This document shows positions 44,756 to 53,552 of a stretch of 64,000 bases of DNA, in pieces. The first letter of the stretch is position 1. The number at the start of each line of letters is the position of its first letter. The notes under the pieces were generated by a model. That model searched no databases, was not told the DNA's origin, and saw nothing but the letters and a program-made list of their open reading frames with translations. The position numbers and the translations under genes were made by a program. The stretch comes from a candidate division KSB1 bacterium (lineage in GTDB: Bacteria; Zhuqueibacterota; Zhuqueibacteria; Zhuqueibacterales; Zhuqueibacteraceae): NCBI GenBank assembly GCA_034506175.1, contig JAPDQB010000028.1:20818-84817 (forward strand), written 5' to 3'.

Positions 44756-46258
44756 TCAATATAGCGGCTTGGCTTGCTCGTTCAATTTTAAATACTTTTG
44801 ATAAAGCTCGCCATAGATCTCCGCATGGCGTGGATTCGGCTCGGCGGCGGTCTCCCGATCGAGTGAAACAAATTCATCGGTGATTTCTTTGAGACTCGTT
44901 TTCTCGCCTTGCGCGCGAGAAAAACACCACAAGGCTTGCAGCGCCGCGCCCAGTGCGCCGGCTTCCCGGGTGATCGGACAAATCACCGGACAGTTGAAAA
45001 TATCCGCCACGATTTGCCGCCAGACTTTGCTCTTGGCGCCGCCGCCGACAAGGCGAATCTCGCCCGGGGTCATGCCGTTGCGCTTGAGCACGTCCAGGCC
45101 GTAGCGCAGGCCGAACGTCGCGCCTTCCATCGCAGCGCGGCAGAGATTTTCCGGCGTATAATTCGTGCGGCTCATCCCGAAAAGCGTGGCGCGGGCATTC
45201 GGCAGCGCCGGCGTCCGCTCGCCGTTGAAATATGGCAAAAGCAGCAAACCTTCCGCCCCAACGGCGGCCTTTTCAACATTTTTATTCAGCGCGTGAATAT
45301 CCATGTTGAGTAAACTTCGCGTCAGCTCGGTCGAAACGGTGACGTTCATCGTGCAAACCAACGGCAGCCAATGTCCATCGCTGGAGCAAAAAGCGGCCAG
45401 CTCGCCTTGCCGATCAACCACCGGTTGATCGGCAAAACAGTAAATCGTTCCCGACGTGCCAAGCGAGGCGGTCACCACGCCGGCGGCGACGTTGCCGGTG
45501 CCGATGGCGGCCATCATGTTATCGCCGCCGCCGGAAGAAACCAAAACTGCGCCATCAAAGCCAAATTGCCGGGCGATTTGCGGATGAATTTTTCCCACCG
45601 GTTCATCGGCTTGCACGAAAGCCGGCAAGCAGGCTGTCAGCTTTCCACTGTCGTCGATGGCGCGCAAAATTTCTTCCGACCACTTGCGCCGGCGCACGTC
45701 GAAGTAAGCGGTTCCGGAGGCATCGCCAAACTCGGTTTTCCTTTCGCCGGTGAGCCAAAAATTGATGTAGTCGTGCGGCAAAAGAATCGTTGTTAATTTC
45801 GCATAATTCGCCGGCTCATGCTTTTTCAGCCATTCAATCTTGGAGGCGGTGAAGCCGACCGCAATGGTGTTGCCGATTAAATCGACGACTTTTTCTTCCC
45901 CGCCCAAGCGCTTGGTCAGAGCATTGGCTTCGGCAGCCGTGGCCGTGTCGCACCAAAGTTTGGCCGGACGAATGACGCTGCCGGTTTTGTCGAGCGGCAC
46001 AAAGCCGTGCTGCTGGCCGGAGACGCCAATCGCCCGAACTTTCTTTGGGTTGAGTTTGCTTTTTTTGAAGGCGTCGGCCAGCGCCACAGAGATCGCCGCA
46101 ATCCACCACGCCGGGGCCTGTTCGCGCTTGCCATGATTGTCTTCAATCAACTCATGGGCGGCGTAGGCTTCCGCGACAATCGCGCGCTGTTCGCGAGCGA
46201 TGATCAGGACTTTCGAGCCTTGCGTCCCGCTATCGATACCGACGAATAGTTCGCTCAT
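44756..46258 (-). CDS. xylB: xylulokinase
   Basis: 500-residue FGGY-family kinase that phosphorylates D-xylulose. N-terminal GIDSGTQGSKVLI ATP loop, AIGVSGQQHGFVPLD and KLWCDTAT substrate elements, GGGDNMMAAIGTG, and a C-terminal GGGAKSKVW motif. The start MSELFVGIDSGTQG at 46258 is favoured over the ATG at 46276. First gene of the xylBA pair. No xylose transporter or XylR regulator is adjacent. Confidence 0.95.
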   Translation of the reverse strand: MSELFVGIDSGTQGSKVLIIAREQRAIVAEAYAAHELIEDNHGKREQAPAWWIAAISVALADAFKKSKLNPKKVRAIGVSGQQHGFVPLDKTGSVIRPAKLWCDTATAAEANALTKRLGGEEKVVDLIGNTIAVGFTASKIEWLKKHEPANYAKLTTILLPHDYINFWLTGERKTEFGDASGTAYFDVRRRKWSEEILRAIDDSGKLTACLPAFVQADEPVGKIHPQIARQFGFDGAVLVSSGGGDNMMAAIGTGNVAAGVVTASLGTSGTIYCFADQPVVDRQGELAAFCSSDGHWLPLVCTMNVTVSTELTRSLLNMDIHALNKNVEKAAVGAEGLLLLPYFNGERTPALPNARATLFGMSRTNYTPENLCRAAMEGATFGLRYGLDVLKRNGMTPGEIRLVGGGAKSKVWRQIVADIFNCPVICPITREAGALGAALQALWCFSRAQGEKTSLKEITDEFVSLDRETAAEPNPRHAEIYGELYQKYLKLNEQAKPLY

Positions 46259-46422
46259 TTTGCTCCGAAAATTCATCGCCTTGTTATGACTGTTCGACTG
46301 TTGTTCTTGATGATAACAATGTTGAGAGAAAAATCAAGCAAAACTTTCCGGCTTGAACAAAGCTTACAACTTTTTTCTTCTTGAGCCGTCCAATACTAAA
46401 ACAAAAATTTGAGTGAATTCAT

Positions 46423-46938
46423 TTGTCAACGACTCAAGACGCGCGACCTTTCCCAACACCCGCGCACGGCGAGAGCGCCACGCTCGCCACGCTGCGCGGC
46501 TTTCTTTTAATGATTTTCATCCTCGGCGTGCTCGGCGCCGGCGCGGAGCTGCTGCTGCTCGATCACACCGAGGATTTCAAGCAATGGATTCCGCTGGCCT
46601 TGATGAGCCTCAGCCTCGTCGTGCTCGGGCGGCGCGCGATCGATCGCGGCCCCACGAGCACGCGAGTCTTTCAAGCGATAATGCTTCTCTTCGTGATCAG
46701 CGGGTTCGCCGGACTCTTTCTGCACTATCAGGGCAACGTGGAGTTCGAGTTGGAAATGTACCCTTCTCTGAAAGGGTTGGAACTATTTAAAAAAGCAATC
46801 CAAGGAACAACACCGCCGACACTGGCGCCTGGGACGATGATCATGCTCGGGCTGATTGGATTGGCCTATACTTATCGACACCCGGTCTTCAGCAAATCGG
46901 CTGGAAAAATTTCAAACCATAACGGAGAAAGGCAATGA
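46423..46938 (+). CDS. hypothetical four-helix membrane protein
   Basis: 171 residues read from a TTG start. Four hydrophobic helices (LRGFLLMIFILGVLGAGAEL; IPLALMSLSLVVLG; FQAIMLLFVISGFAGLFL; TMIMLGLIGLAYTY) with loops rich in Asp, Glu and Arg. No known family. Its end overlaps the start of the helix-hairpin-helix gene by 4 bp (ATGA), so the two are coupled. The TTG start is tentative. Confidence 0.65.
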   Translation: MSTTQDARPFPTPAHGESATLATLRGFLLMIFILGVLGAGAELLLLDHTEDFKQWIPLALMSLSLVVLGRRAIDRGPTSTRVFQAIMLLFVISGFAGLFLHYQGNVEFELEMYPSLKGLELFKKAIQGTTPPTLAPGTMIMLGLIGLAYTYRHPVFSKSAGKISNHNGERQ

Positions 46939-47582
46939 TGCAGAGAACAATACTGGCGTGTGTTACAGCGCTTTCGTTGGCGCTCGCGCTCGGTGTTGTG
47001 GACATGTCGAACGCGCAGGTTGGAAAAAATCAGGGGGTGCTGAACCCGAACTTGGCCGGCGAAAAAGAGTTGCTGGCTTTGCCCCACCTCAACGCCAAGC
47101 TGGTGAAAGCTATTCTGGAGAAGCGGCCTTTTCTGAATATGACGGCGCTGGACACCCTGCTGCGCCAATCGTTGAGCAAAGAGCAATTGGCCGGGCTTTA
47201 TCCCAAACTTTTTGTCCCAATCAATCTGAACACCGCCACGCGCGAAGAGATTCTGCTCGTCCCCGGCGTCGGGCGGCGCATGGCGCACGAATTCGAGGAG
47301 TACCGTCCCTATCGTAGCCTGGCGCAGTTCCGCCGCGAAATCGGCAAATACGTCGACGAAAAAGAAGTCGCGCGTTTGGAGCAATTTGTCTTCGTGCCGA
47401 TCAATCTGAATACTGCCAGCGACGAAGATATTCTCAGCATCCCCGGCATCGGCAAACGCATGTTACACGAGTTCAAAGAGTATCGCCCGTATAAAAATAT
47501 CGAGCAATTCCGCCGTGAAATCGGCAAGTACGTCGATAAAAGAGAAGTCGCGCGGCTTGAAAGCTACATCACGCTGGAATAG
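46935..47582 (+). CDS. exported helix-hairpin-helix (ComEA-like) protein with tandem repeats
   Basis: 215 residues with a signal peptide (MMQRTILACVTALSLALALG). Two near-identical units of about 60 residues, each with PINLNTAxxxxIL(L/S)(V/I)PG(V/I)G(R/K)RM, HEFxEYRPY and QFRREIGKYVDxxEVARLE, preceded by a diverged first unit. Helix-hairpin-helix motifs bind DNA; ComEA-type proteins do this in the periplasm during DNA uptake. No other competence gene is here, so the role is inference. Confidence 0.82.
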   Translation: MMQRTILACVTALSLALALGVVDMSNAQVGKNQGVLNPNLAGEKELLALPHLNAKLVKAILEKRPFLNMTALDTLLRQSLSKEQLAGLYPKLFVPINLNTATREEILLVPGVGRRMAHEFEEYRPYRSLAQFRREIGKYVDEKEVARLEQFVFVPINLNTASDEDILSIPGIGKRMLHEFKEYRPYKNIEQFRREIGKYVDKREVARLESYITLE

Positions 47583-47685
47583 ATTTGGCAATTCAATGAT
47601 TTTCATCATTATCGGGTGTCGAACCCGACATGAGCGATTACCACGGATTAAACAAATAAAAATCTGCGTGATCCGCCCTGGCATC

Positions 47686-47802
47686 GTGTTTCCGGCGTTT
47701 TTCTTCGCCGGCGCCGTCGGCGTGTTTTTCGGTTTCTATCCGGCGCGCAAAGCCGCTCGGCTCAATCCCCTCGACGGCTGCGGTATTATGGTCTTACTCT
47801 GA
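47686..47802 (+). pseudogene. C-terminal remnant of a MacB/FtsX-type ABC permease
   Basis: About 38 codons: VFPAFFFAGAVGVFFGFYPA then RKAARLNPLDGCG. This is the last helix and the FYPARKAARLNP signature of MacB-like permeases. Everything upstream is missing. It lies between the HhH gene and the Spy-like gene. Deletion remnant of a transporter. Confidence 0.75.
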
Positions 47803-47830
47803 AAAAACTATCACGACCGCGAAGTTTTTT

Positions 47831-47882
47831 GTAGCGCAAGCTTCCAGCTTGCCTTCGTTTGCAGGCTGGAAGCCTGCGTTAC
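47831..47882. repeat. GTAGCGCAG palindromic repeat, copy 2
   Basis: GTAGCGCAAGCTTCCAGCTT followed by GCAGGCTGGAAGCCTGCG, two small palindromes. The second palindrome is identical to one in copy 3 (58126). Confidence 0.65.
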
Positions 47883-47944
47883 GAATAGCAGCAAAAAAAG
47901 TGAAACAAAATCTTATGCTGATAAACCCAACTTCGGAGATGCGT

Positions 47945-48355
47945 ATGAAAACGGTATCACAAATTCTCAAGCGTGTGTGCCTGTTCTGTACTCCCATGCT
48001 TTTTCTTCTCGCCGAAACCGGCCTGGCCCAACCGCCGCAAGGACGGGGCATGTTCGACTCGACCCGAACGGCGGCGATGGTGGATACGTTGGCCAAAAAA
48101 CTTTCGTTGAGCAAAGATCAAAAAGAAAAAGTCGGCAAGATTTACTTCGCGGCGTTTGCCGAGGGTAGAAAAGCGTTTGAACAGAACCAGGGAGATTTCC
48201 AGGCGATGCGCGAAGCCCGCCTGAAGATCAACGAGAAACGCGATAACGAGGTCAAAGCGTTGTTGAACGATGAGCAGAAAAAACTTTACGACAAGTTTCT
48301 GGCAGAACAGCGCGCCCAGATGCAAAGGCGGCTGGGCGAACGCATGCGAAATTAG
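47945..48355 (+). CDS. small periplasmic Spy/CpxP-like protein
   Basis: 136 residues with a signal peptide (MKTVSQILKRVCLFCTPMLF). Mature helical region with LTxxQ-like LSLSKDQKEKVGKI and LNDEQKKLYDKF motifs, many charged residues and no cysteines. Spy/CpxP proteins are periplasmic chaperones or stress sensors. The start at 47945 has GGAG at proper spacing; an in-frame start at 47849 lies inside the palindromic repeat. First of several envelope genes. Confidence 0.72.
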   Translation: MKTVSQILKRVCLFCTPMLFLLAETGLAQPPQGRGMFDSTRTAAMVDTLAKKLSLSKDQKEKVGKIYFAAFAEGRKAFEQNQGDFQAMREARLKINEKRDNEVKALLNDEQKKLYDKFLAEQRAQMQRRLGERMRN

Positions 48356-48445
48356 CATCGACTCGAGGTGGGGTAACGGGGAGAATTTCCGTATTCTTGA
48401 ATAAAAGACTGAGCGTTCATCAATTTTTAACCAGGGCATTTCGAC

Positions 48446-48928
48446 GTGGAAAATATCCAAAAACAAAGCCGCAGAGAATTTTGTCTTCATGCCTGCCAGG
48501 CGGCCTCACTGGCGGTGTTCGGCAGCAGCCTGGCGACACTCCTGGCAGGCTGCGGCTCGGAGAATCCGGTTGATTCCAGCGGCGGCAACCTCCCCAGGAT
48601 TCAGGCGACGGTCGCCAACAATACGATTACGTTGACGATTGACGCCAATTCGCCGCTGGCCGCGGTCGGCAGCGCCGCGCTCGTGCAAGCTTCGGGCAAC
48701 TCGCTGCTCGTTGCCCGCACGGCGCAAGATTCGTTCACGGCGGTGACGGCGATCTGCACGCACCAAGCTTGTGTGATCACCGGTTACAACAACCAAATTT
48801 ACACCTGCCCCTGTCACGGTTCGCAATTCAACACCAGTGGGCGGGTCGTGCGCGGCCCGGCGACGAGCGCGCTGCGGACTTTTCAGACGCAATTCACCAA
48901 CAATCAGTTGAGCATCACATTATCGTAA
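48446..48928 (+). CDS. Rieske [2Fe-2S] lipoprotein with Tat-like signal
   Basis: 160 residues from a GTG start. The N-terminus carries a twin-arginine pattern SRREFCLHA followed by a hydrophobic stretch and LLAGC, a lipobox. The Rieske motifs are CTHQACVI (Cys-x-His) and CPCHGSQF (Cys-x-x-His), ending with the usual GPAxxxLRTF. An iron-sulfur protein at the outer face of the inner membrane or in the periplasm, possibly an electron carrier for a partner oxygenase. The Spy-like gene lies upstream. Confidence 0.88.
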   Translation: MENIQKQSRREFCLHACQAASLAVFGSSLATLLAGCGSENPVDSSGGNLPRIQATVANNTITLTIDANSPLAAVGSAALVQASGNSLLVARTAQDSFTAVTAICTHQACVITGYNNQIYTCPCHGSQFNTSGRVVRGPATSALRTFQTQFTNNQLSITLS

Positions 48929-48973
48929 ACAAAGGGCGATTCGCCTGGCTGCAAACGGGAGGAGAAATCAGCG

Positions 48974-49708
48974 ATGGCAAGCATAACACGATTTGCGTTG
49001 TTGATCATTTTCGGCGCTGCGCTCGTTGGTGCTGCCGCCTCCCGGGCGCAGCCGCCCGCTCTCGATTCACTGCGCCTAAGCTTGGAGCTGAAAGACGCGC
49101 CATTGCGCGAAGCGCTGCAGCAGCTTGTCTTGCAGACGAAAGCGCAATTGGTTTATCATGACGCCATCGTCGCCGGAGTCAAAACGAGCTGTTCGTTAAA
49201 AAATGTCACTCTGCGACAGGTGCTCGAAGAAATTCTCACACCGGCTGATCTCACCTACCACGTGATGGACGATGGCCTGATTGTGATCGTCTGGCGCGGC
49301 TGGATGACGAGACCTCCGGAGCGCCAAGGCCCTCCGAACGGCACCGGATTTGGTCCGCCCCCTCCTTTCGGCGCCGGCGGCCCGGAGTTCATCGACGCCG
49401 CGCTACAAGGCCTCGCGCTTTCCGAAATCCAACAAGCCAAGATCGATTCGATGCGAAACACCCAGCGCGAAAAGCTCGTCGCGCTTTTGCGCCAGCGCCA
49501 GAACGGCGAGCTTGATTTTGAAAAATTCCGCTCCGAACACCGCAAGCTGAACGACGAGATGATGCAGCAAATGCAGGATGTTCTCACCACAGAGCAATAT
49601 AAAAAGCTTGAAAAAACGGTACAACCGCAGCGCCGCCCCCTTCGCGGCTTTCCGCCGCTGCGGCCCGAAGGCGGGACCATGCCCCGGCGCCCTTCGAGGC
49701 GAAAGTGA
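48974..49708 (+). CDS. STN domain fused to a Spy/CpxP-like C-terminal domain
   Basis: 244 residues with a signal peptide. N-terminal secretin/TonB short (STN) domain: LKDAPLREALQQLVLQTKAQ through LTYHVMDDGLIVIVW. After a Pro/Gly-rich linker (PPERQGPPNGTGFGPPPPF) the C-terminal region has LALSEIQQAKID and VLTTEQYKKLEK, an LTxxQ-like Spy pattern. The STN part closely resembles that of the TonB receptor next door, so it is a duplicated module. No beta-barrel. Could sense or bind a ligand and pass it to the receptor. Confidence 0.78.
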   Translation: MASITRFALLIIFGAALVGAAASRAQPPALDSLRLSLELKDAPLREALQQLVLQTKAQLVYHDAIVAGVKTSCSLKNVTLRQVLEEILTPADLTYHVMDDGLIVIVWRGWMTRPPERQGPPNGTGFGPPPPFGAGGPEFIDAALQGLALSEIQQAKIDSMRNTQREKLVALLRQRQNGELDFEKFRSEHRKLNDEMMQQMQDVLTTEQYKKLEKTVQPQRRPLRGFPPLRPEGGTMPRRPSRRK

Positions 49709-49762
49709 ATTTGAGATCTATCTTTTTGAAAAATTTTTGCGTCAAATTCTCATGAGGCCAAA

Positions 49763-52459
49763 ATGAAAAGAGTCGGACTCGGCGTGCTGCTGCTCGTGTT
49801 GTTCTTATCCAAACTCGGTTTTGCCGATGAAATTGACAAGGCCAAGCTCGATTCGATTCGCGTGAACTTCGAGGCAAAAGACATCCCCTTGCGCCAGGCG
49901 CTACAAAATCTGGTGACGCAAACCAGCCTGCAAATCGTCTACAACGATGGGCTGGTCAACGGCCTGAAGGTGAGCTGTGCGTGCAACAACGTCACGCTGC
50001 GCCAGGCGTTGGAGGAATTGCTCAAACCGACGCCGCTCACGTTCGAGGCCATGCCGGACGGCCAAATCGTGATCATCAAGCGCCGGGCCAATTTGAAAGG
50101 TTATGTCAAGGCCGCCGAGAGCGGCGAGAATTTGCCGTATGCGAATGTCATGCTCAAAGGCTCCTCGCACGGAACCACCTCCAACGTCAATGGCTATTTC
50201 GTGCTCGTCAACGTCCCGGCCGGACTCTGCACGTTGCGCGCAAGTTATATCGGCTACGAAACCGTCGAGTTGCCGATTCACCTCACCGATGGCAAAGAGG
50301 CGGTCACGGTGAAGATGCGCCAGCAGGCTTTGCTCGGCGAGGCGGTAACGGTGACGGCGGAGAATTTGCAAACGATGGAAGTGGCGCAGGAGCCGGCGCA
50401 AATTCGTATTTCGCCGAAACAAATTTCAACGTTGCCGTCGGTCGGCGAAGTTGATATTTTTCGCTCGCTGCAATTGTTGCCCGGCATCAGCGGCGTGAAC
50501 GATGGCTCGTCCGGACTTTACGTGCGCGGCGGCACGCCGGATCAAAATCTCGTTTTGTTCGACGGCATGACGATCTATCACGTCGATCATTTTTTCGGTT
50601 TCATCAGCGCCTTCAACACCGAGGCGGTCAAAGACGTGCGCGTGTTCAAAGGCGGCTTTCCGGCAAAATTCGGCGGCAGAACCTCGAGCATCGTCGAGCT
50701 GACCGGCAAGTCCGGCAGCTTCGATAATTTTCAAGCCGGCGGCAGCGTGAATTTGTTGAGCGGCAGCGCCATCGTGCAAGCGCCGCTCTCCGGCCGCGGC
50801 GCCTGGCTGCTTTCGTTGCGGCGCTCTTACACGGATTTTATCAAAAGCGATCTTTACACCAAAATCTACAATTCGATTACCGGCCACAATAAATCCGTCG
50901 AGGGCTCAACGACTTCGGAACATTCCACTCCAGCCGGCCCCGGTGGCGGCCCGGGCAGCCGTTTTCAAGCCCTCACGACGACGCCGAATTTTTATTACTA
51001 CGATTTGAACAGTAAACTGACGTATTCGCTCACGGCTCGAGATCATCTGGCGTTGAGTTTTTATAATGGCCGTGACCATTTGGATCAAGCCCGGGATTTG
51101 GGCAATCTCGCTTTTCGCCGCGGCAGCCCGCCGGGCGCCGGACAAGTGCCAACGCGCGTTGGAACGGAGAATTCAACCAAGTGGGGCAACACCGGCGCCA
51201 GCGGCAATTGGTCGCGCGTGTGGAACGATCGGCTTTATTCGAGCCTGTTGGCGGCTTACTCGAATTATTCCAGCGAAAGCCGGCGCGGTTTGAATGCCGA
51301 AACCGACAATGCGAACACGATCTTCCGCGCTTTCGGTTCATCGGAAGTCAATGAAGTCCGCGATCTCACGCTGCGCTTCGACAATGAATGGCAAGCGCAC
51401 AAATCCCATCGGCTGGAGTTTGGAACCTGGCTGTCGCGCACGAACGCGACGGTGCGCTTTACCGCCAACGACAGCATCGATATTCTCCGGCGCGATGATG
51501 AGGCCGAGCAGGCCGCATTTTATGTGCAGGACAAATGGCAGGTGTTTCGGCCGCTGGAGCTGACGCTCGGCCTGCGCGCCACGAACTACGCGCCGACGCA
51601 AAAGACTTATTACGAGCCGCGGGCGTCGCTGCGTTTGAATCTTTGCGCCGGGCTTTCGCTCAAAGGCGCGTGGGGAGAGTATCATCAATTCGTCAACCGC
51701 ATCACCAACGAAAATGTGCTGGAAGGCAATCGCGATTTTTGGCTGCTGGCGGATGAGCGGCTGCCGCCGAGTTTTGCCGAGCACAAAATCCTCGGCGCGA
51801 GTTACGAGAATAAAGATTATGTTTTCGACGTCGAAGCGTATCATAAAGACCTCGCTGGCGTGGCCGAGTTCTCGCAGCGCTTTCGCCGCCCGCCCGAAGC
51901 CAGAACGCAAGACCTGTTTTTTCTCGGAAGCGGCGTGGCAAAGGGCATTGAATTCTTGGCACAAAAGAAAAGCGGCAAATTCAATGGCTGGGCGAGTTAC
52001 ACGCTGGCGAAAGTGGAATATAAAATTTTCCCCTTTAATAACGGTGAAGCCTACCCCGCCGATCAGGATCGCCGGCACGAGCTCAAGTTGGTCGGCAATT
52101 ACGGCTTTGGCAAATGGAATCTTGCGGCGACGTGGGTGCTCGCTTCCGGCGCGCCATACACGGCGGCGGAGAGCCAATATGCCATCATGCTGTTGGATGG
52201 CCGCAGGCGCAGCTACATTCACGTGAGCGACAAAAACGCTCATCGCCTGCCGGCGTATCATCGCCTGGACGTGAGCCTCTCGCGCCAATTCACCGGCGCT
52301 TTGTTGGATTTGGACTTGGGAATTTCAATCTTCAATTTATACGATCACAAAAACGTGTGGTATCGCGAATATTTGCTGGACACCAACCCGGTGGTCGTGC
52401 GCGAAGTGACGACGCTGGGCTTCGTGCCGACGGTGACGCTGCAGGCGAATCTGAAGTAA
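49763..52459 (+). CDS. TonB-dependent receptor with STN domain
   Basis: 898-residue outer-membrane receptor. Signal peptide, then STN domain (IRVNFEAKDIPLRQALQNLV ... LTFEAMPDGQIVIIKRRA), a carboxypeptidase-like regulatory fold (GYVKAAESGENLPYANVMLK, about 108-190), the plug (GGTPDQNLVLFDGMTIYHVD through GGFPAKFGGRTSS, about 250-310) and a long beta-barrel ending FVPTVTLQANLK. Imports an unknown large or chelated ligand using TonB. No ECF sigma/anti-sigma pair is beside it. Confidence 0.93.
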   Translation: MKRVGLGVLLLVLFLSKLGFADEIDKAKLDSIRVNFEAKDIPLRQALQNLVTQTSLQIVYNDGLVNGLKVSCACNNVTLRQALEELLKPTPLTFEAMPDGQIVIIKRRANLKGYVKAAESGENLPYANVMLKGSSHGTTSNVNGYFVLVNVPAGLCTLRASYIGYETVELPIHLTDGKEAVTVKMRQQALLGEAVTVTAENLQTMEVAQEPAQIRISPKQISTLPSVGEVDIFRSLQLLPGISGVNDGSSGLYVRGGTPDQNLVLFDGMTIYHVDHFFGFISAFNTEAVKDVRVFKGGFPAKFGGRTSSIVELTGKSGSFDNFQAGGSVNLLSGSAIVQAPLSGRGAWLLSLRRSYTDFIKSDLYTKIYNSITGHNKSVEGSTTSEHSTPAGPGGGPGSRFQALTTTPNFYYYDLNSKLTYSLTARDHLALSFYNGRDHLDQARDLGNLAFRRGSPPGAGQVPTRVGTENSTKWGNTGASGNWSRVWNDRLYSSLLAAYSNYSSESRRGLNAETDNANTIFRAFGSSEVNEVRDLTLRFDNEWQAHKSHRLEFGTWLSRTNATVRFTANDSIDILRRDDEAEQAAFYVQDKWQVFRPLELTLGLRATNYAPTQKTYYEPRASLRLNLCAGLSLKGAWGEYHQFVNRITNENVLEGNRDFWLLADERLPPSFAEHKILGASYENKDYVFDVEAYHKDLAGVAEFSQRFRRPPEARTQDLFFLGSGVAKGIEFLAQKKSGKFNGWASYTLAKVEYKIFPFNNGEAYPADQDRRHELKLVGNYGFGKWNLAATWVLASGAPYTAAESQYAIMLLDGRRRSYIHVSDKNAHRLPAYHRLDVSLSRQFTGALLDLDLGISIFNLYDHKNVWYREYLLDTNPVVVREVTTLGFVPTVTLQANLK

Positions 52460-52520
52460 GCTTTTAAACAAGGACTAACCAAAATAAGGCGCAATAATCT
52501 TTCGACGAAGGAGGACGACC

Positions 52521-53519
52521 ATGAACCGAAGAGATCTTTTAAAAAGCCTGGCCACTGCCGGGTTGAGTTCCATTATCCCACTTAACCGAGCGCTGTGCGC
52601 CGAAGAAAAAGCCGAAATTCAGCGATTGGCCGCTTCCTGCTTTTTAACGCCGCAAGAAACCGAGGGGCCTTACTATTTCAACCCCAATTTGATCCGGCAA
52701 GATATCCGGCAGGATTTGACAACGGGCGTCTTCAAGAGCGGCTTGCCGCTCACGATGAAATTCACCGTCATCAACTTCGATTGCGTTCCGATTCCGAATG
52801 TGCTGGTGGATATCTGGCATTGTGATAAGGACGGCGTGTATTCGGGATATGCCGGGCAGCCGGGCGGCATCAGCACAATCGGGCAGAATTTTTTGCGCGG
52901 CATTCAAATGACCGACGCGAACGGGCAGTGTTCGTTCCTTTCGATTTATCCCGGCTGGTATCCCGGTCGCGTCACGCACGTTCATTTCAAGGTGCGCATC
53001 ACTTCCACGACGTATGTGACCTCGCAATTCGCTTTTCCGGATCATGTCAATACCGCCGTTTACACCACGCCGTTGTATGCAGCCAAAGGGCAAAACTCGA
53101 TCACCAATGCCAGGGACAACATTTTTGGAAGCGCCAACCCCGAAAACCAGGTGATGGCCGTTACAGCCAACGCCGCCACCGGCGGCTATGACGGCGCTTT
53201 GACCATCGGCATCAATCTTCCGACAAAAGTCGAAGAGACTAAAGATCAAAATCCCGAAGAATTTTCTTTGTGGCAGAATTATCCGAATCCTTTCAATCCC
53301 ACAACGAAGATTTCTTACCATTTGCCCACCAGCAGCGAGGTCAAGTTGATCGTGTATGATGTTTTTGGCCGCACCGTGGCGACTCTGGTTGATGAGAAAA
53401 AATCGGCGGGAACACACGAGGTCGAATTTGACGCGAGCGGGCTCAGCAGCGATTTCTATTTATATCAGTTGCGCGCGGGAAGTTTTGTTGCAACGAGAGA
53501 AATGCTGCTGATCAAATGA
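52521..53519 (+). CDS. intradiol-dioxygenase-family protein with Tat-like signal and T9SS sorting domain
   Basis: 332 residues. N-terminus MNRRDLLKSLATAGLSSIIP has a twin-arginine pattern. The intradiol ring-cleavage dioxygenase domain (about 40-235) carries DIWHCDKDGVYSGY, GWYPGRVTHVHFKV with Tyr and the His-x-His metal ligands, and PETEGPYYF-like QETEGPYYF. The C-terminal 80 residues are a T9SS sorting domain with NYPNPFNPTTKISYHLPTSS. Strong AAGGAGG site upstream. Family enzymes cleave catechols with Fe(III). Secretion of one to the cell surface is unusual. It follows the TonB receptor. Confidence 0.87.
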   Translation: MNRRDLLKSLATAGLSSIIPLNRALCAEEKAEIQRLAASCFLTPQETEGPYYFNPNLIRQDIRQDLTTGVFKSGLPLTMKFTVINFDCVPIPNVLVDIWHCDKDGVYSGYAGQPGGISTIGQNFLRGIQMTDANGQCSFLSIYPGWYPGRVTHVHFKVRITSTTYVTSQFAFPDHVNTAVYTTPLYAAKGQNSITNARDNIFGSANPENQVMAVTANAATGGYDGALTIGINLPTKVEETKDQNPEEFSLWQNYPNPFNPTTKISYHLPTSSEVKLIVYDVFGRTVATLVDEKKSAGTHEVEFDASGLSSDFYLYQLRAGSFVATREMLLIK

Positions 53520-53552
53520 GTGTAAGACGTAAGGCGTGAAACGCAAGGTATC

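Noticed and set aside
47583..47640. tRNA-like stretch with GTCGAACCCGAC
   Set aside because: The GGGTGTCGAACCC segment resembles a T-arm, but no acceptor, D-arm or anticodon arm could be matched.
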